From positions 1,178,001 through 1,242,000 of the forward strand of contig NZ_CANMUU010000002.1 of NCBI RefSeq assembly GCF_947501165.1: DNA of 64,000 bases, in the 5' to 3' direction. Below, one piece after another: positions 25,627 through 34,923 of this stretch (position 1 is its first letter; each line of letters begins with the position of its first letter). Made by a program: the position numbers and the translations under genes. The stretch comes from an uncultured Allomuricauda sp. Its GTDB lineage: Bacteria > Bacteroidota > Bacteroidia > Flavobacteriales > Flavobacteriaceae. Below the pieces are notes generated by a model. That model worked only from the letters and a program-made list of their open reading frames with translations, ran no database searches and was not told the DNA's origin.

Positions 25627-28605
25627 ATGCGAAAACTGTATGATTATTTAAAAAAAACAGGGTTCCTGCTCGCGGCGTGTTGCTTTTTGACCTCATCATC
25701 GATATGGTCCCAAAGTCAATACACATTTAACGGAACCATAACGGAAAATGGGACAAACCAGCCTTTGTCCGGAGCCTCTGTATTTATTGAAGGCACCTCA
25801 TTCGGAACTATAACCGATTTTGATGGTAACTATAGTTTTACTGCCACCTTAGAGCAAGGTTCGGTAAATCTAAGCATTAGCTCTTTAGGGTTTACAACGC
25901 AAAATATTGCTATTGACTTAGGCTCAAGCTCATCAATTACTACGGATGTGGTCATGGTAGAAGATTTATTGAGCTTGGACGAAGTAGTGGTTACGGGTAA
26001 CCCTGTTGGTGTAAACAAAAGGACACTGGGTAATGCCATTTCATCCGTTAAATCTGAGGATTTGGTAAACAATGGTGCAATTGCTGTGGATCAAGCCATT
26101 TCTGGTAAAATATCTGGAGCCTTGGTACAACAAAATTCTGGTGACCCTGCAGGTGGAATAAGTATCCGTCTTAGGGGGCCTAGTACGGTCTTGGGAAATT
26201 CTGACCCGCTCTACATTGTGGATGGGATAATAATCAGTAATTCCAGTAACAGTAATGACTTAGTGGATTTGGGAGGAACATCCCAAAACCGTCTTGTGGA
26301 TTTGAATCCAAATGATATTGAACGGATTGAAATCATCAAGGGAGCGGCTGCAGCGGCCATTTATGGTTCTCGAGCAAGTAACGGTGTGGTTCAGATTTTT
26401 ACTAAAAAAGGACGGACTGGAGCTCCGAAGTTTAATTTTTCAACCAACGTTCGAGTCAATGAGTTAAGAAAGGAAATTGATTACAATACAGTGCCACTTG
26501 CTTGGGTAGATCCTTTTGATCGCACCAATTTGGAAACTGTTCCCGTAGAACGTTTCAATTATCAAGATGATTTTTTTGAATCGGGATTTGGTGTTGAAAA
26601 TTTTCTTTCTGTAAGTGGTGGCAACGAAAAAACCTCTTATTATATTTCAGGGTCTTTTTTGGACAATGAGGGAATAATTAAAAATACGGATTTCCAACGT
26701 GTTGGCTTTAAAACTAACATTACGCAAAAAGCTTGGGATTGGTTAGAAATCAATGCTGGATTAAATTATACACGAAGTGTAAGCAATGATGTGCCCAATG
26801 GAGGAATCAATGCAGCCTACGGAGCAATCACTGGTTTTGTATTCAGTGATAATTCAGTAAATCCAAATCCGGATGAATCCGGAGTATATCCTGTGACATC
26901 GTTATTGGTACCGAGAACAAACCCTTTAGAGGCGGTAGATCGTTTTGATTTTGGACAAAAAGTAAATCGTTTTATTACCAATATTGGGTTAAATGCAAAA
27001 ATTACAGATAAGCTAAGTGCCAGTTATCTATTGGGTCTTGATTTCTTCAATCAGTCAGCTACAGCTTTTATACCTATTAACAATACTTCAACGAATGGTG
27101 ATGGTTTTGCAAGAAGAGCAGATATCAATAACTTTCAATATAACAGTGATTTAAATCTAGCGTATAAAACCCCCATCACAGAAGATATAGAGTCGACCAC
27201 AACTTTGGGAGGTTCATGGCAATATGAAGAATTTGACAGAGTAGGAATAGAAGCAGATGGTCTAGCACCAGTAGTTCAAGTAGCCACTGACGGTAGTATT
27301 CTAGCCCAAGGAGAAACTCGGTCTCAAATCTCATATTGGGGTTCTTTCCTACAACAGTCTTTCAGTTTTAAGGACAAATTATATGTCAATGGGGCAATTC
27401 GTCTGGATGGTGCTTCTACTTTTGGTGAAGATGAGCGCAATCAATTATATGCAAAAGCAAGTTTGTCCTATATTATCTCCGAAGAAGATTTTTGGAAAAA
27501 CACCTTTGGTGACGCATTTAACACCTTTAAGTTAAGAGGTTCGTGGGGTCAGGCTGGTAACTTAACTGCTTTATCAGCTTTTCAAAGATTCACCACTTTA
27601 AATCCATCTTCCATTAATGGATCCCCAAGCCTTTTACCAGGTACCCAACAAGGAGATTTGAATATTGCGCCAGAGCGTCAAGAAGAAATTGAATTCGGTT
27701 TTGATGCTGGTTTGCTGAACAATCGTATTGGAATTGAATTTACTTATTACAAGCAGGATGTTACTGATTTGCTTTTACCTAGAGAGCTTGCCCCTTCCAC
27801 TGGATTTGGTTCCAGAATAGAAAATGTTGGTGATTTGGAAAATGAAGGTATCGAAATTTTGTTGAGAGGTGCACCAATAAAATCCAACGATTTTTCTTGG
27901 GATATTACTGCTACCTTCTCTCAAAACGAAAATACAGTGACACGAGTTGCCGGCGGAGGTCAATTTGCATTGGCAGGAAGTTTTGCAACGAGTTTCGTCA
28001 TTGAAGGAGAGCCATTGGGTGTTTTCTTTAGACAGTTCTATGCTAGAGAGGCAGATGGCAGTATTTCTTTAGATGCTGATGGTTATCCTTTTAGAGGAAC
28101 AACAGAAGATGGTGAAAGCTCTAAAGTGATTGGAGATCCCAACCCGGATTGGTTTGGTTCCTTAATCAACGAATTCGGATACAAAAACTTTAAACTAAGA
28201 ATCCAATTGGATGCAGTACAAGGTTTTGACGTTTTCAATTGGAACCGAAGATTATTGGACAATGTAATTTTTGGAGGAGGATTTAATGTGGGGCAAGAGT
28301 TGCTTGGAAATAGACCGAAAGGATTTGGAGGTGCCCAAGCAGGTATCTTTGAGGAATTTGTAGAGGATGGTTCTTTTGTAAAATTAAGAGAACTAGCTAT
28401 AAGCTACGATTTTAAACCTCCAATAAAAGGAGTGGAAAATGTACAGTTGAGTCTAGTAGGTAGAAATCTCATTTCATGGGACGACTATTCAGGCTGGGAC
28501 CCAGAAATAAATACGGCTGGACAGAGCAATGGGGTAAGAGGATTCGATTTTGCAGGAGTCCCAATTCCAAGAACGTATCAGTTAGGAGTCAATGTAAGTT
28601 TCTAA
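25627..28605 (+). CDS. SusC/RagA-family TonB-dependent outer-membrane transporter
   Basis: A 992-residue protein with a signal peptide (LLAACCFLTSSSIWSQ). It has a carboxypeptidase-like CnaB domain (FNGTITENGTNQPLSGASVF, GTITDFDGNYSF), the TonB box region DEVVVTGN and a plug domain (ISGKISGALV, IRLRGPSTV, DPLYIVDGIII, IEIIKGAAAAAIYGSRASNG). The large barrel ends in IPRTYQLGVNVSF. SusC proteins import oligosaccharides or peptides with a SusD lid. It sits directly behind nagB and before susD, so its cargo is probably an amino-sugar oligomer such as chitooligosaccharides or peptidoglycan fragments (inference from context). Length is normal. Confidence 0.95.
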   Translation: MRKLYDYLKKTGFLLAACCFLTSSSIWSQSQYTFNGTITENGTNQPLSGASVFIEGTSFGTITDFDGNYSFTATLEQGSVNLSISSLGFTTQNIAIDLGSSSSITTDVVMVEDLLSLDEVVVTGNPVGVNKRTLGNAISSVKSEDLVNNGAIAVDQAISGKISGALVQQNSGDPAGGISIRLRGPSTVLGNSDPLYIVDGIIISNSSNSNDLVDLGGTSQNRLVDLNPNDIERIEIIKGAAAAAIYGSRASNGVVQIFTKKGRTGAPKFNFSTNVRVNELRKEIDYNTVPLAWVDPFDRTNLETVPVERFNYQDDFFESGFGVENFLSVSGGNEKTSYYISGSFLDNEGIIKNTDFQRVGFKTNITQKAWDWLEINAGLNYTRSVSNDVPNGGINAAYGAITGFVFSDNSVNPNPDESGVYPVTSLLVPRTNPLEAVDRFDFGQKVNRFITNIGLNAKITDKLSASYLLGLDFFNQSATAFIPINNTSTNGDGFARRADINNFQYNSDLNLAYKTPITEDIESTTTLGGSWQYEEFDRVGIEADGLAPVVQVATDGSILAQGETRSQISYWGSFLQQSFSFKDKLYVNGAIRLDGASTFGEDERNQLYAKASLSYIISEEDFWKNTFGDAFNTFKLRGSWGQAGNLTALSAFQRFTTLNPSSINGSPSLLPGTQQGDLNIAPERQEEIEFGFDAGLLNNRIGIEFTYYKQDVTDLLLPRELAPSTGFGSRIENVGDLENEGIEILLRGAPIKSNDFSWDITATFSQNENTVTRVAGGGQFALAGSFATSFVIEGEPLGVFFRQFYAREADGSISLDADGYPFRGTTEDGESSKVIGDPNPDWFGSLINEFGYKNFKLRIQLDAVQGFDVFNWNRRLLDNVIFGGGFNVGQELLGNRPKGFGGAQAGIFEEFVEDGSFVKLRELAISYDFKPPIKGVENVQLSLVGRNLISWDDYSGWDPEINTAGQSNGVRGFDFAGVPIPRTYQLGVNVSF

Positions 28606-28621
28606 TTAAAAAACAAAGACG

Positions 28622-29953
28622 ATGAAAAAAACAAGTATATACTTTATCATTTGTGTTTCACTTACACTAGGACTTTTCTCATGTGAAACTGATTTTGAAA
28701 ATCCAAATGCCGCAACCGAAGACCAAGTCTTTTCTTCAAGGGAAGGGATTTTTGCAGCAGCAGTAGGACTTCAACAATTGTATTCAACCACAGGTTTGCG
28801 GTGGATTGTAGAAACCCCAGCAATAACTACTCGTGAAGGAGGAATAACCACAACATTCCAAAATATGATTGAATTGGAAGATGGTGGAACCGCACTCCCT
28901 AATTTCAACTCCAATGTACAGGGGCTCTGGTCAAGCATGCTAAGAGTAATAAAAATAGCAGAGGATATTGAAGCTAATGCTGATAACATAGATTTGGACG
29001 CAGGTACCCGAAGTGGTCTAATCGCGCATGCAAAACTTTTCAAAGCATTGGCCATTGGAAGTCTCGCCCAGAATTATGAACAGGTGATTGTGGAAACAAG
29101 TAACGATAATGATGCAGCATTTGTTTCTAGAATCCAAGGTTTTGAAACGGCAATTACACTTTTGACAGAGGCAGCTGCTCAACTATCCGGTACGGCAGCT
29201 TCGGCGGAATTTATTGACGGAGTGACTTTGGGGAATATCGATTTAACAAATACGATTACCGCATATCTAGCTCGTTACAATCTTTTTGCTGGAAATTATG
29301 AAGCCGCACTTGCAGCGGCCGGCAATGTAGATTTAACTTCGACTTCGACTTTTGCGTATGACACTCAAAATCAAAATCCAATTTGGGCCAGGATAGTTCA
29401 AAATGACGCTCCAAATTTTAAGCCTAGAGATAATTTCGGATTACCTGCTGAATTTGTTTTTGACCCTGCGGATGGAAGATTAGCATTTTACTTCATCCCA
29501 TTGGACGAGACCAATCAGAATGGTCTCCCCATTGAGGACGTTGCTGGTTTCTTTAATGAAATAACAGAACCCATTCCAGTATACCTTCCAGATGAGATGA
29601 ACTTAATAATTGCTGAGGCAAATCTTAGAATAGGAAGTCCAAACTTAGCTGCGGCTACAGCTGCATTAAATGAAGTACTCACGGATACGGACGACCCCTT
29701 TGAGGTCAATGCTAATGTCGCGGCTTACTCCGGAGATAACACGGTAGATGCCTTATTGAACGAGGTATATCGAAATAGAAGAGCAGAACTTCTATTTACT
29801 GGAATGAGTTTGGAAGACAGCAGAAGATTTGGAAGACCAGAACCTAGTGGCGCCGCAATGAATTTTGATGAAGAACGTAATAGAAATTTCTATCCGTATC
29901 CAGATTTAGAACGAAATAGTAACCCCAATACACCGGATGACCCTTCCATTTAA
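28622..29953 (+). CDS. SusD/RagB-family outer-membrane lipoprotein
   Basis: A 443-residue lipoprotein (LTLGLFSCETDFENP, lipid-anchored Cys at about 21). The TPR-containing SusD fold is recognisable by the C-terminal signature YLPDEMNLIIAEANLR, LNEVLTDTDDPF and VYRNRRAELLFTGMSLEDSRRF, ending with PNTPDDPS. It is shorter than many SusD proteins (about 500) but shows no break. It follows susC by 16 bases and forms the substrate-capturing lid of that transporter. A strong hairpin closes the operon 42 bases later. Confidence 0.93.
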   Translation: MKKTSIYFIICVSLTLGLFSCETDFENPNAATEDQVFSSREGIFAAAVGLQQLYSTTGLRWIVETPAITTREGGITTTFQNMIELEDGGTALPNFNSNVQGLWSSMLRVIKIAEDIEANADNIDLDAGTRSGLIAHAKLFKALAIGSLAQNYEQVIVETSNDNDAAFVSRIQGFETAITLLTEAAAQLSGTAASAEFIDGVTLGNIDLTNTITAYLARYNLFAGNYEAALAAAGNVDLTSTSTFAYDTQNQNPIWARIVQNDAPNFKPRDNFGLPAEFVFDPADGRLAFYFIPLDETNQNGLPIEDVAGFFNEITEPIPVYLPDEMNLIIAEANLRIGSPNLAAATAALNEVLTDTDDPFEVNANVAAYSGDNTVDALLNEVYRNRRAELLFTGMSLEDSRRFGRPEPSGAAMNFDEERNRNFYPYPDLERNSNPNTPDDPSI

Positions 29954-29994
29954 GTAGTGGTTTTTGAATTTGTTAGTTTAAGTTAATTAAGCTT

Positions 29995-30030
29995 AAAGGC
30001 CTACTTTTAATCTTCAGGTAGGCCTTTTTT
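29995..30030 (+). terminator. Terminator/attenuator hairpin between susD and the glycan hydrolase gene
   Basis: The stem AAAGGCCTAC (29995-30004) / GTAGGCCTTT (30018-30027) is a perfect 10 bp with a 13-base loop, followed by TTTTTT. The next gene's ATG lies only 6 bases after the T tract, so any transcript that includes that gene must pass through or be processed at this hairpin. Confidence 0.8.
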
Positions 30031-30036
30031 ATTCTT

Positions 30037-31551
30037 ATGAAATCGAGTTTTTACTTCATTCTAGTTTTTTTCACCCTTGCATCCTGTGCATCATCCAAGA
30101 ACTTGAAAAACGCACCTAAAGAAGAGTTCAGGGGGGTGTGGGTAGCTACCGTGGTAAATATTGATTGGCCCAAAAATGGAAATGACCCAACTTCCAAACA
30201 AAAAAAGGACTTTATCGAAATACTGGATTTCTATGAAAACTTGAATTTCAATGCGATAATCGTCCAAGTGAGAACGGCAGGTGATGCTTTGTATCACAGT
30301 GAATTGGCCCCGTGGTCAAAATATTTGACCGGCCAACAGGGAAGAGCACCTAAAGATTTCGAGGACCCTCTATCCTGGATGATAAAAGAAACCCACAGCA
30401 GAGGTATGGAATTCCACGCTTGGTTAAATCCTTATCGGGCCACTTTCGATATGGACACACTTAGTTTGGACACAACCCATGATTTCAATCAACATAGGGA
30501 TTGGATGATAAAGTATGGAAAAAAGTTCTACTATAACCCGGGATTATCCCAGGTCAGAAACAAATTTGCCAAAGTTGTGGAAGAATTGGTGGACAAGCAT
30601 GACATAGATGCCATTCATTTTGATGATTATTTCTATCCGTACAAAATTGAGAATGAGACTTTTGAAGATTCCTTGACCTATCAATCCAACAAATTACCAA
30701 ACCAAAGTTTGGATGATTGGAGAAGAAGCAATGTGGATTCGTTGGTAAAACAAGTCCATGGTACCATAAAAAAATCCAAACCCTGGGTTCAGTTTGGCAT
30801 TAGCCCCTTTGGGGTTTGGAGAAATAAGGATGTTGACCCAAAAGGTTCCGATACCAAGGCCGGACAAACCAATTACGATGACCTTTATGCCAATCCCTTA
30901 CTTTGGATGGAGAAAGGATGGATAGATTATATAGCACCTCAAGCCTATTGGAGCATGGATTATCCAGCTGCTTCGCACAGAAATGTTTCAGAATGGTGGT
31001 CCATACAGAAAGGAACAGTAAATCTTTATATGGGAAATGGTCCTTATAAAATCAAAAACAACAGCGATAAGGCCTGGAACAAATACAATGAAATTCCAAA
31101 ACAGCTCAAGTTTGCAAGGTCTTTGCCAAAAGTAAATGGCAATATATTCTTCAGTGCTAAATCATTACTGGGCAAGCATCCAAAAACAGTAAAAAAAATC
31201 CGGAAAATATATGCCAGTCCAGTACCTAATCCAACATTAAAAACGCCTCATAAAAGGACATTGGAACCTCTTAAGATTGAAGCAAAAAAAGTACAAGACA
31301 ACAAAGTCCAGATACGTCTAAACCACTTCGACAGCATACCCCGATTTGCATTATTCTACGTAAATAAAGGTAAGAAAAAAGGAAGGTTACCCTTGTTCAA
31401 AAAAAGCTATCTTTCATCAGAAAAAGATACAATCCAAGTTGATGTTCCAATCTCTGGCAAAACAAAAAGACGAGGGATACAAATTGTCATCCAGGATGTC
31501 TATGGTAACAAAACCCAACCCGTAATACTAAATCCAAAACAACTCCAATGA
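30037..31551 (+). CDS. DigH/YngK-like family 10-type glycoside hydrolase (GHL10, DUF187), lipoprotein
   Basis: A 504-residue lipoprotein (LVFFTLASCASSK). The GHL10 domain starts with EFRGVWVATVVNIDWPK and continues FNAIIVQVRTAGDALYHSEL, WLNPYRATFD, DAIHFDDYFYPYK (acidic catalytic-type residues), FGISPFGVWRN and DYIAPQAYWS. Members include E. coli DigH (YddW), which cleaves peptidoglycan glycans lacking stem peptides. It is the first gene of a tightly spaced operon with an AmpG-like permease, NagZ and AnmK, fitting a role in trimming denuded cell-wall glycans in the periplasm or at the surface. The GNAT gene overlaps its end by 4 bases. Confidence 0.88.
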   Translation: MKSSFYFILVFFTLASCASSKNLKNAPKEEFRGVWVATVVNIDWPKNGNDPTSKQKKDFIEILDFYENLNFNAIIVQVRTAGDALYHSELAPWSKYLTGQQGRAPKDFEDPLSWMIKETHSRGMEFHAWLNPYRATFDMDTLSLDTTHDFNQHRDWMIKYGKKFYYNPGLSQVRNKFAKVVEELVDKHDIDAIHFDDYFYPYKIENETFEDSLTYQSNKLPNQSLDDWRRSNVDSLVKQVHGTIKKSKPWVQFGISPFGVWRNKDVDPKGSDTKAGQTNYDDLYANPLLWMEKGWIDYIAPQAYWSMDYPAASHRNVSEWWSIQKGTVNLYMGNGPYKIKNNSDKAWNKYNEIPKQLKFARSLPKVNGNIFFSAKSLLGKHPKTVKKIRKIYASPVPNPTLKTPHKRTLEPLKIEAKKVQDNKVQIRLNHFDSIPRFALFYVNKGKKKGRLPLFKKSYLSSEKDTIQVDVPISGKTKRRGIQIVIQDVYGNKTQPVILNPKQLQ

Positions 31552-32030
31552 AAGACATGCTGGTAAGACTTGTGGATTTACCTGATATTGGTTCTGAAGA
31601 AAAACAACTTTTTCAAGAAGAAAATATGGTCTTCAGAAAGCCAATTGCCGCAGAAAAAAGCTTGGTTTTGGAATGGGTTGAAAAAAACTTTAGCATCAAC
31701 TGGAAGGATGAAGTGGACGTTGCATTTTCAAATGTGCCCGTTACCTGTTTTATTGCGCAAAGAAATCAAGATATTTTAGGTTTTGCTTGCTTCGAATGTT
31801 CAGCAAAAAATTTCTTTGGACCTACTGGGGTCATTCCTTCGGAACGAGGAAAAAATATAGGTAAAGTACTTTTGGTAAAAGCTCTGCAAGCTTTAAAAGA
31901 ATTAGGGTATGCCTATGCCATAATAGGTGGTGTTGGACCCATTGAATATTATGAAAAGATAGTTAATGCAAAAGTCATAGAAGGTTCTGAAAAAAGCATT
32001 TACGAAAACCTTTTAAAACATAAGAAGTAA
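31548..32030 (+). CDS. GNAT family acetyltransferase in the recycling operon
   Basis: A 160-residue GNAT protein. The cofactor loop is PTGVIPSERGKNIGKVLLVKAL (an R-G-K-N-I-G version of Q/RxxGxG/A), followed by a hydrophobic helix and YAIIGGVGPIEYYEKIVNA. The N-terminal ~50 residues are distinct and contain LVLEWVEKNFSINWKDEV. It overlaps the hydrolase stop by 4 bases and ends one base before the permease start, so it is part of the same translation-coupled operon. GNATs that acetylate glucosamine occur in other cell-wall recycling systems (GlmA of Clostridium); whether this one does the same is unknown. Confidence 0.85.
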   Translation: MKDMLVRLVDLPDIGSEEKQLFQEENMVFRKPIAAEKSLVLEWVEKNFSINWKDEVDVAFSNVPVTCFIAQRNQDILGFACFECSAKNFFGPTGVIPSERGKNIGKVLLVKALQALKELGYAYAIIGGVGPIEYYEKIVNAKVIEGSEKSIYENLLKHKK

Positions 32031-33314
32031 ATGAAAGTGGCCGAAAAAGATACCAGAGCTTGGGCTTGGATTCCCACCTTATATTTCACACAGGGAATTC
32101 CGTACATCATTGTGGTAGTCGTTTCGGTTATTATGTACAAACGCCTTGGAATCAGTAATGCCGATATTGGACTCTATACGAGTTGGTTGTACTTACCCTG
32201 GGTAATCAAGCCATTATGGAGTCCAATAGTAGACCTTAATGGCACCAAAAGAAAGTGGTTTTTGGGTATGCAACTATTAGTTGCCCTATCATTTCTTGGC
32301 ATTGGTTTTTTTCTACCTACCAACGCTTTCTTTACCATTACTCTTGCTTTCTTCTGGATGTCCGCTTTTGCATCTGCAACGAACGACATAGCTTCAGACG
32401 GCTATTATATGATTGGTCTCAGTCAACAAAAACAGTCCTTTTTCATTGGGCTTCGAAGTACTTTCTACAGATTAGCCATGGTTACCGCACAGGGACTTTT
32501 AGTAATACTTGCTGGTTTTCTGGAAAAGGAATACGGTGATAACACCAAAGCTTGGTCTGTAACCATGATATGCACAGCGGGTCTTATGCTTGTTTTAACT
32601 GTGGTCAACTTTTTTGTTACCCCAAAATTTGAAGACCCCAAAAACGAAACCAGCGAAAAACCTTCAAGTTTTTCAGAAGTTTTTGTGACTTTCTTTCAAA
32701 AAAAACAAATTGGGATAGCTATCCTCTTCATTCTCCTGTATCGGCTTGGAGAATCCCAATTGGTTAAAATGGCCTCTCCTTTTCTTTTAGATGAAAAGCA
32801 AGTTGGGGGTCTAAACCTCAGCACTGAAGCGGTTGGAACCATCTATGGAACTGTGGGGATTATCATGCTTTCTTTGGGCGGTATTGTCGGGGGCATTCTA
32901 ATTTCTAGAGATGGACTCAAAAAATGGATGCTCCCCATGCTCCTTGCCCTTAATCTTCCCAATGCTTTTTATGCATTGCTTGCTTACACCGAAACTCAAA
33001 ATCTGATAGCGGTTGTAGGAACAGTGGTCTTGGAACAATTTGGCTATGGATTTGGCTTTGCTGCTTTCTTGATTTTCCTAATCTATATTGCCGAAGGAGC
33101 ATCAAAAACATCACATTATGCTATTGCCACAGGTTTTATGGCCTTAGGCATGATGTTACCTGGAATGTTGAGTGGTTATATTCAGGAATGGTTGGGGTAC
33201 CCCGGTTTCTTTACTTGGGTAGTTATCGCTGCATTGCCGGCTTTCTTATTGCTTCCTTTCCTAAAATATCCGCCAGAGTATGGCAAAAAATCCGCAGATT
33301 CCAATGAGCAATAG
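32031..33314 (+). CDS. AmpG-like MFS permease (probable muropeptide or amino-sugar importer)
   Basis: A 427-residue inner-membrane protein with about 12 hydrophobic segments. It begins with the AmpG-type pattern ARAWAWIPTLYFTQGIPY (read here as TRAWAWIPTLYFTQGIPY), followed by GLYTSWLYLPWVIKPLWSPIVD and SATNDIASDGYYM, all shared with AmpG/acetyl-CoA-transporter-like MFS proteins. E. coli AmpG imports GlcNAc-anhydroMurNAc peptides. Its place between a glycan hydrolase and NagZ/AnmK supports import of anhydro-muropeptides or the free disaccharide. The nagZ start lies inside its last codons. Confidence 0.88.
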   Translation: MKVAEKDTRAWAWIPTLYFTQGIPYIIVVVVSVIMYKRLGISNADIGLYTSWLYLPWVIKPLWSPIVDLNGTKRKWFLGMQLLVALSFLGIGFFLPTNAFFTITLAFFWMSAFASATNDIASDGYYMIGLSQQKQSFFIGLRSTFYRLAMVTAQGLLVILAGFLEKEYGDNTKAWSVTMICTAGLMLVLTVVNFFVTPKFEDPKNETSEKPSSFSEVFVTFFQKKQIGIAILFILLYRLGESQLVKMASPFLLDEKQVGGLNLSTEAVGTIYGTVGIIMLSLGGIVGGILISRDGLKKWMLPMLLALNLPNAFYALLAYTETQNLIAVVGTVVLEQFGYGFGFAAFLIFLIYIAEGASKTSHYAIATGFMALGMMLPGMLSGYIQEWLGYPGFFTWVVIAALPAFLLLPFLKYPPEYGKKSADSNEQ

Positions 33315-34923
33315 GTTAGAACAATATAGAGAACTAGGTTCGACCCATGATTTCAGTCTAAGACAAAAAGTGGGGCAGTTGTTCATGATAGCAGTTTTCA
33401 TAAATGATTCCGAAGAAAACATCCGAAGAACAGAAAAACTAATTGTCGAAAATCATGTTGGCGCCTTGTGTTTTTTCCATAGTAGAGCCAGTGCTGCTAC
33501 TAATTTTGAGGGCCAAAAGAAAGTAGTTTATAATGAAAATAGCTATGAACGGCTCGTTTCTCTCATCAAAAGATACCAAAAAGCCTCCTCCACTCCCCTT
33601 CTTATTGCAATGGATGCCGAATGGGGTTTGGCCATGCGCATTGAAAACACTCATCAATATCCCTATGCATTAACGTTGGGGGCTCTTCAGAATGAAGAAG
33701 ACTTAATCCATGATGTAGGTTACAAAATTGGTCGGGATTGTCTAGAAGCTGGAATCCATTGGAATCTAGCTCCTGTACTCGATATAAACAGCAATCCCGA
33801 AAATCCTGTTATTGGATATAGGTCATTTGGAGATGACAAAGAACAGGTTACCCAAAAAGCCAAAGCTTTTATAACAGGAATGCGTAAAGCAGGTGTTTTG
33901 AATTCATTAAAGCATTTTCCCGGTCACGGAGATACGAATACGGATTCCCATTTAGCTTTACCTGTTATAGATAAATCAGCAGAAAATCTACTTGAAAACG
34001 AATGTTATCCCTTCACGGAGTTAATGCATGAAGAAGCGGATTCCATCATGATAGGACATCTCTCCATTCCCGCTTTGGACCCATTTGGAAAACCAGCCAC
34101 CCTATCCAAAACGATACTATCAGATGTTCTTCGAAAAAAAATGGGGTATCAAGGATTGATAATCTCAGATGCGTTGAACATGCATGCAGTATCAAAAAGA
34201 TTTAAAGAAATGGGAGCATTGGAATTAACCGCTTTCAACGCTGGAATGGATATGTTTTGTTTTTCAGAGCACCCAAAAGAGGCTATTGAAAAAATTGTTT
34301 CAGAAGGTGAGCATGAGAGGATTGAATCGAGCTTTGAACGCGTTTGGGAATTGAAGAAAAAAACCTTCGGTGTATCCCTTGACACAGCCCAAACCGATGT
34401 TTCTCCTGAAAAACTAAACACGGAAATAGCAAACGCTTGTTTAACCGAACTCTTCAAGGGTACTAGAAACAAAATATCTGTTTCACCCGAAGATTTACAA
34501 CATATCATCCTGGGCAAACCAAAAACAAACGTTTTCCCTGAATATTTGGAGCAAGAGCTCAAAATCAAAACCTCTTCAGGAGGTGATATGACATCAGAAG
34601 AAATTCAAGATTTGATCCATTTTCAAAAAACAACCGTTATTTCCGTTTTTCCGCCTTCGGTAAAACCCAAAAATGGATTTGGATTTACCGAAGCAGAGCT
34701 TGAAACATTAAATGAAAGGCTTAAGAAGGGGAATTGCATTTTATACCTTTTCGGTAATCCATTTCTTATCCATACGCTGCATATCCATAAGCAAAACTCT
34801 TACATCATAGTATATCAGGACTTCCCTGAATTTCAAGAAGTGGCCTGCTCACATTTTGAGGGGAAACTTATTCCCAAAGGAAAACTTCCATTTCAACTAA
34901 AAACAGACATACATGGAAACTGA
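33304..34923 (+). CDS. nagZ: Glycoside hydrolase family 3 beta-N-acetylglucosaminidase (NagZ type)
   Basis: The start at 33304 (ATGAGCAAT) is preferred to the ATG at 33280 because it overlaps the permease by only 11 bases; product 539 residues. There is no signal peptide, so the protein is cytoplasmic. The NagZ signature KHFPGHGDTNTDSHLALP begins at Lys203, and GLIISDALNMHAVSKRF supplies the catalytic Asp. DAEWGLAMRI and NLAPVLDINSNPENPVIGYRS (parts) match the family. It removes GlcNAc from GlcNAc-anhydroMurNAc. A C-terminal ~190-residue extension beyond the E. coli length resembles a partial GH3 C domain (IILGKPKTNVFPEYLEQEL). Unlike many Bacteroidetes NagZ proteins it has no beta-lactamase-like fusion. 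Confidence 0.93.
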   Translation: MSNRLEQYRELGSTHDFSLRQKVGQLFMIAVFINDSEENIRRTEKLIVENHVGALCFFHSRASAATNFEGQKKVVYNENSYERLVSLIKRYQKASSTPLLIAMDAEWGLAMRIENTHQYPYALTLGALQNEEDLIHDVGYKIGRDCLEAGIHWNLAPVLDINSNPENPVIGYRSFGDDKEQVTQKAKAFITGMRKAGVLNSLKHFPGHGDTNTDSHLALPVIDKSAENLLENECYPFTELMHEEADSIMIGHLSIPALDPFGKPATLSKTILSDVLRKKMGYQGLIISDALNMHAVSKRFKEMGALELTAFNAGMDMFCFSEHPKEAIEKIVSEGEHERIESSFERVWELKKKTFGVSLDTAQTDVSPEKLNTEIANACLTELFKGTRNKISVSPEDLQHIILGKPKTNVFPEYLEQELKIKTSSGGDMTSEEIQDLIHFQKTTVISVFPPSVKPKNGFGFTEAELETLNERLKKGNCILYLFGNPFLIHTLHIHKQNSYIIVYQDFPEFQEVACSHFEGKLIPKGKLPFQLKTDIHGN

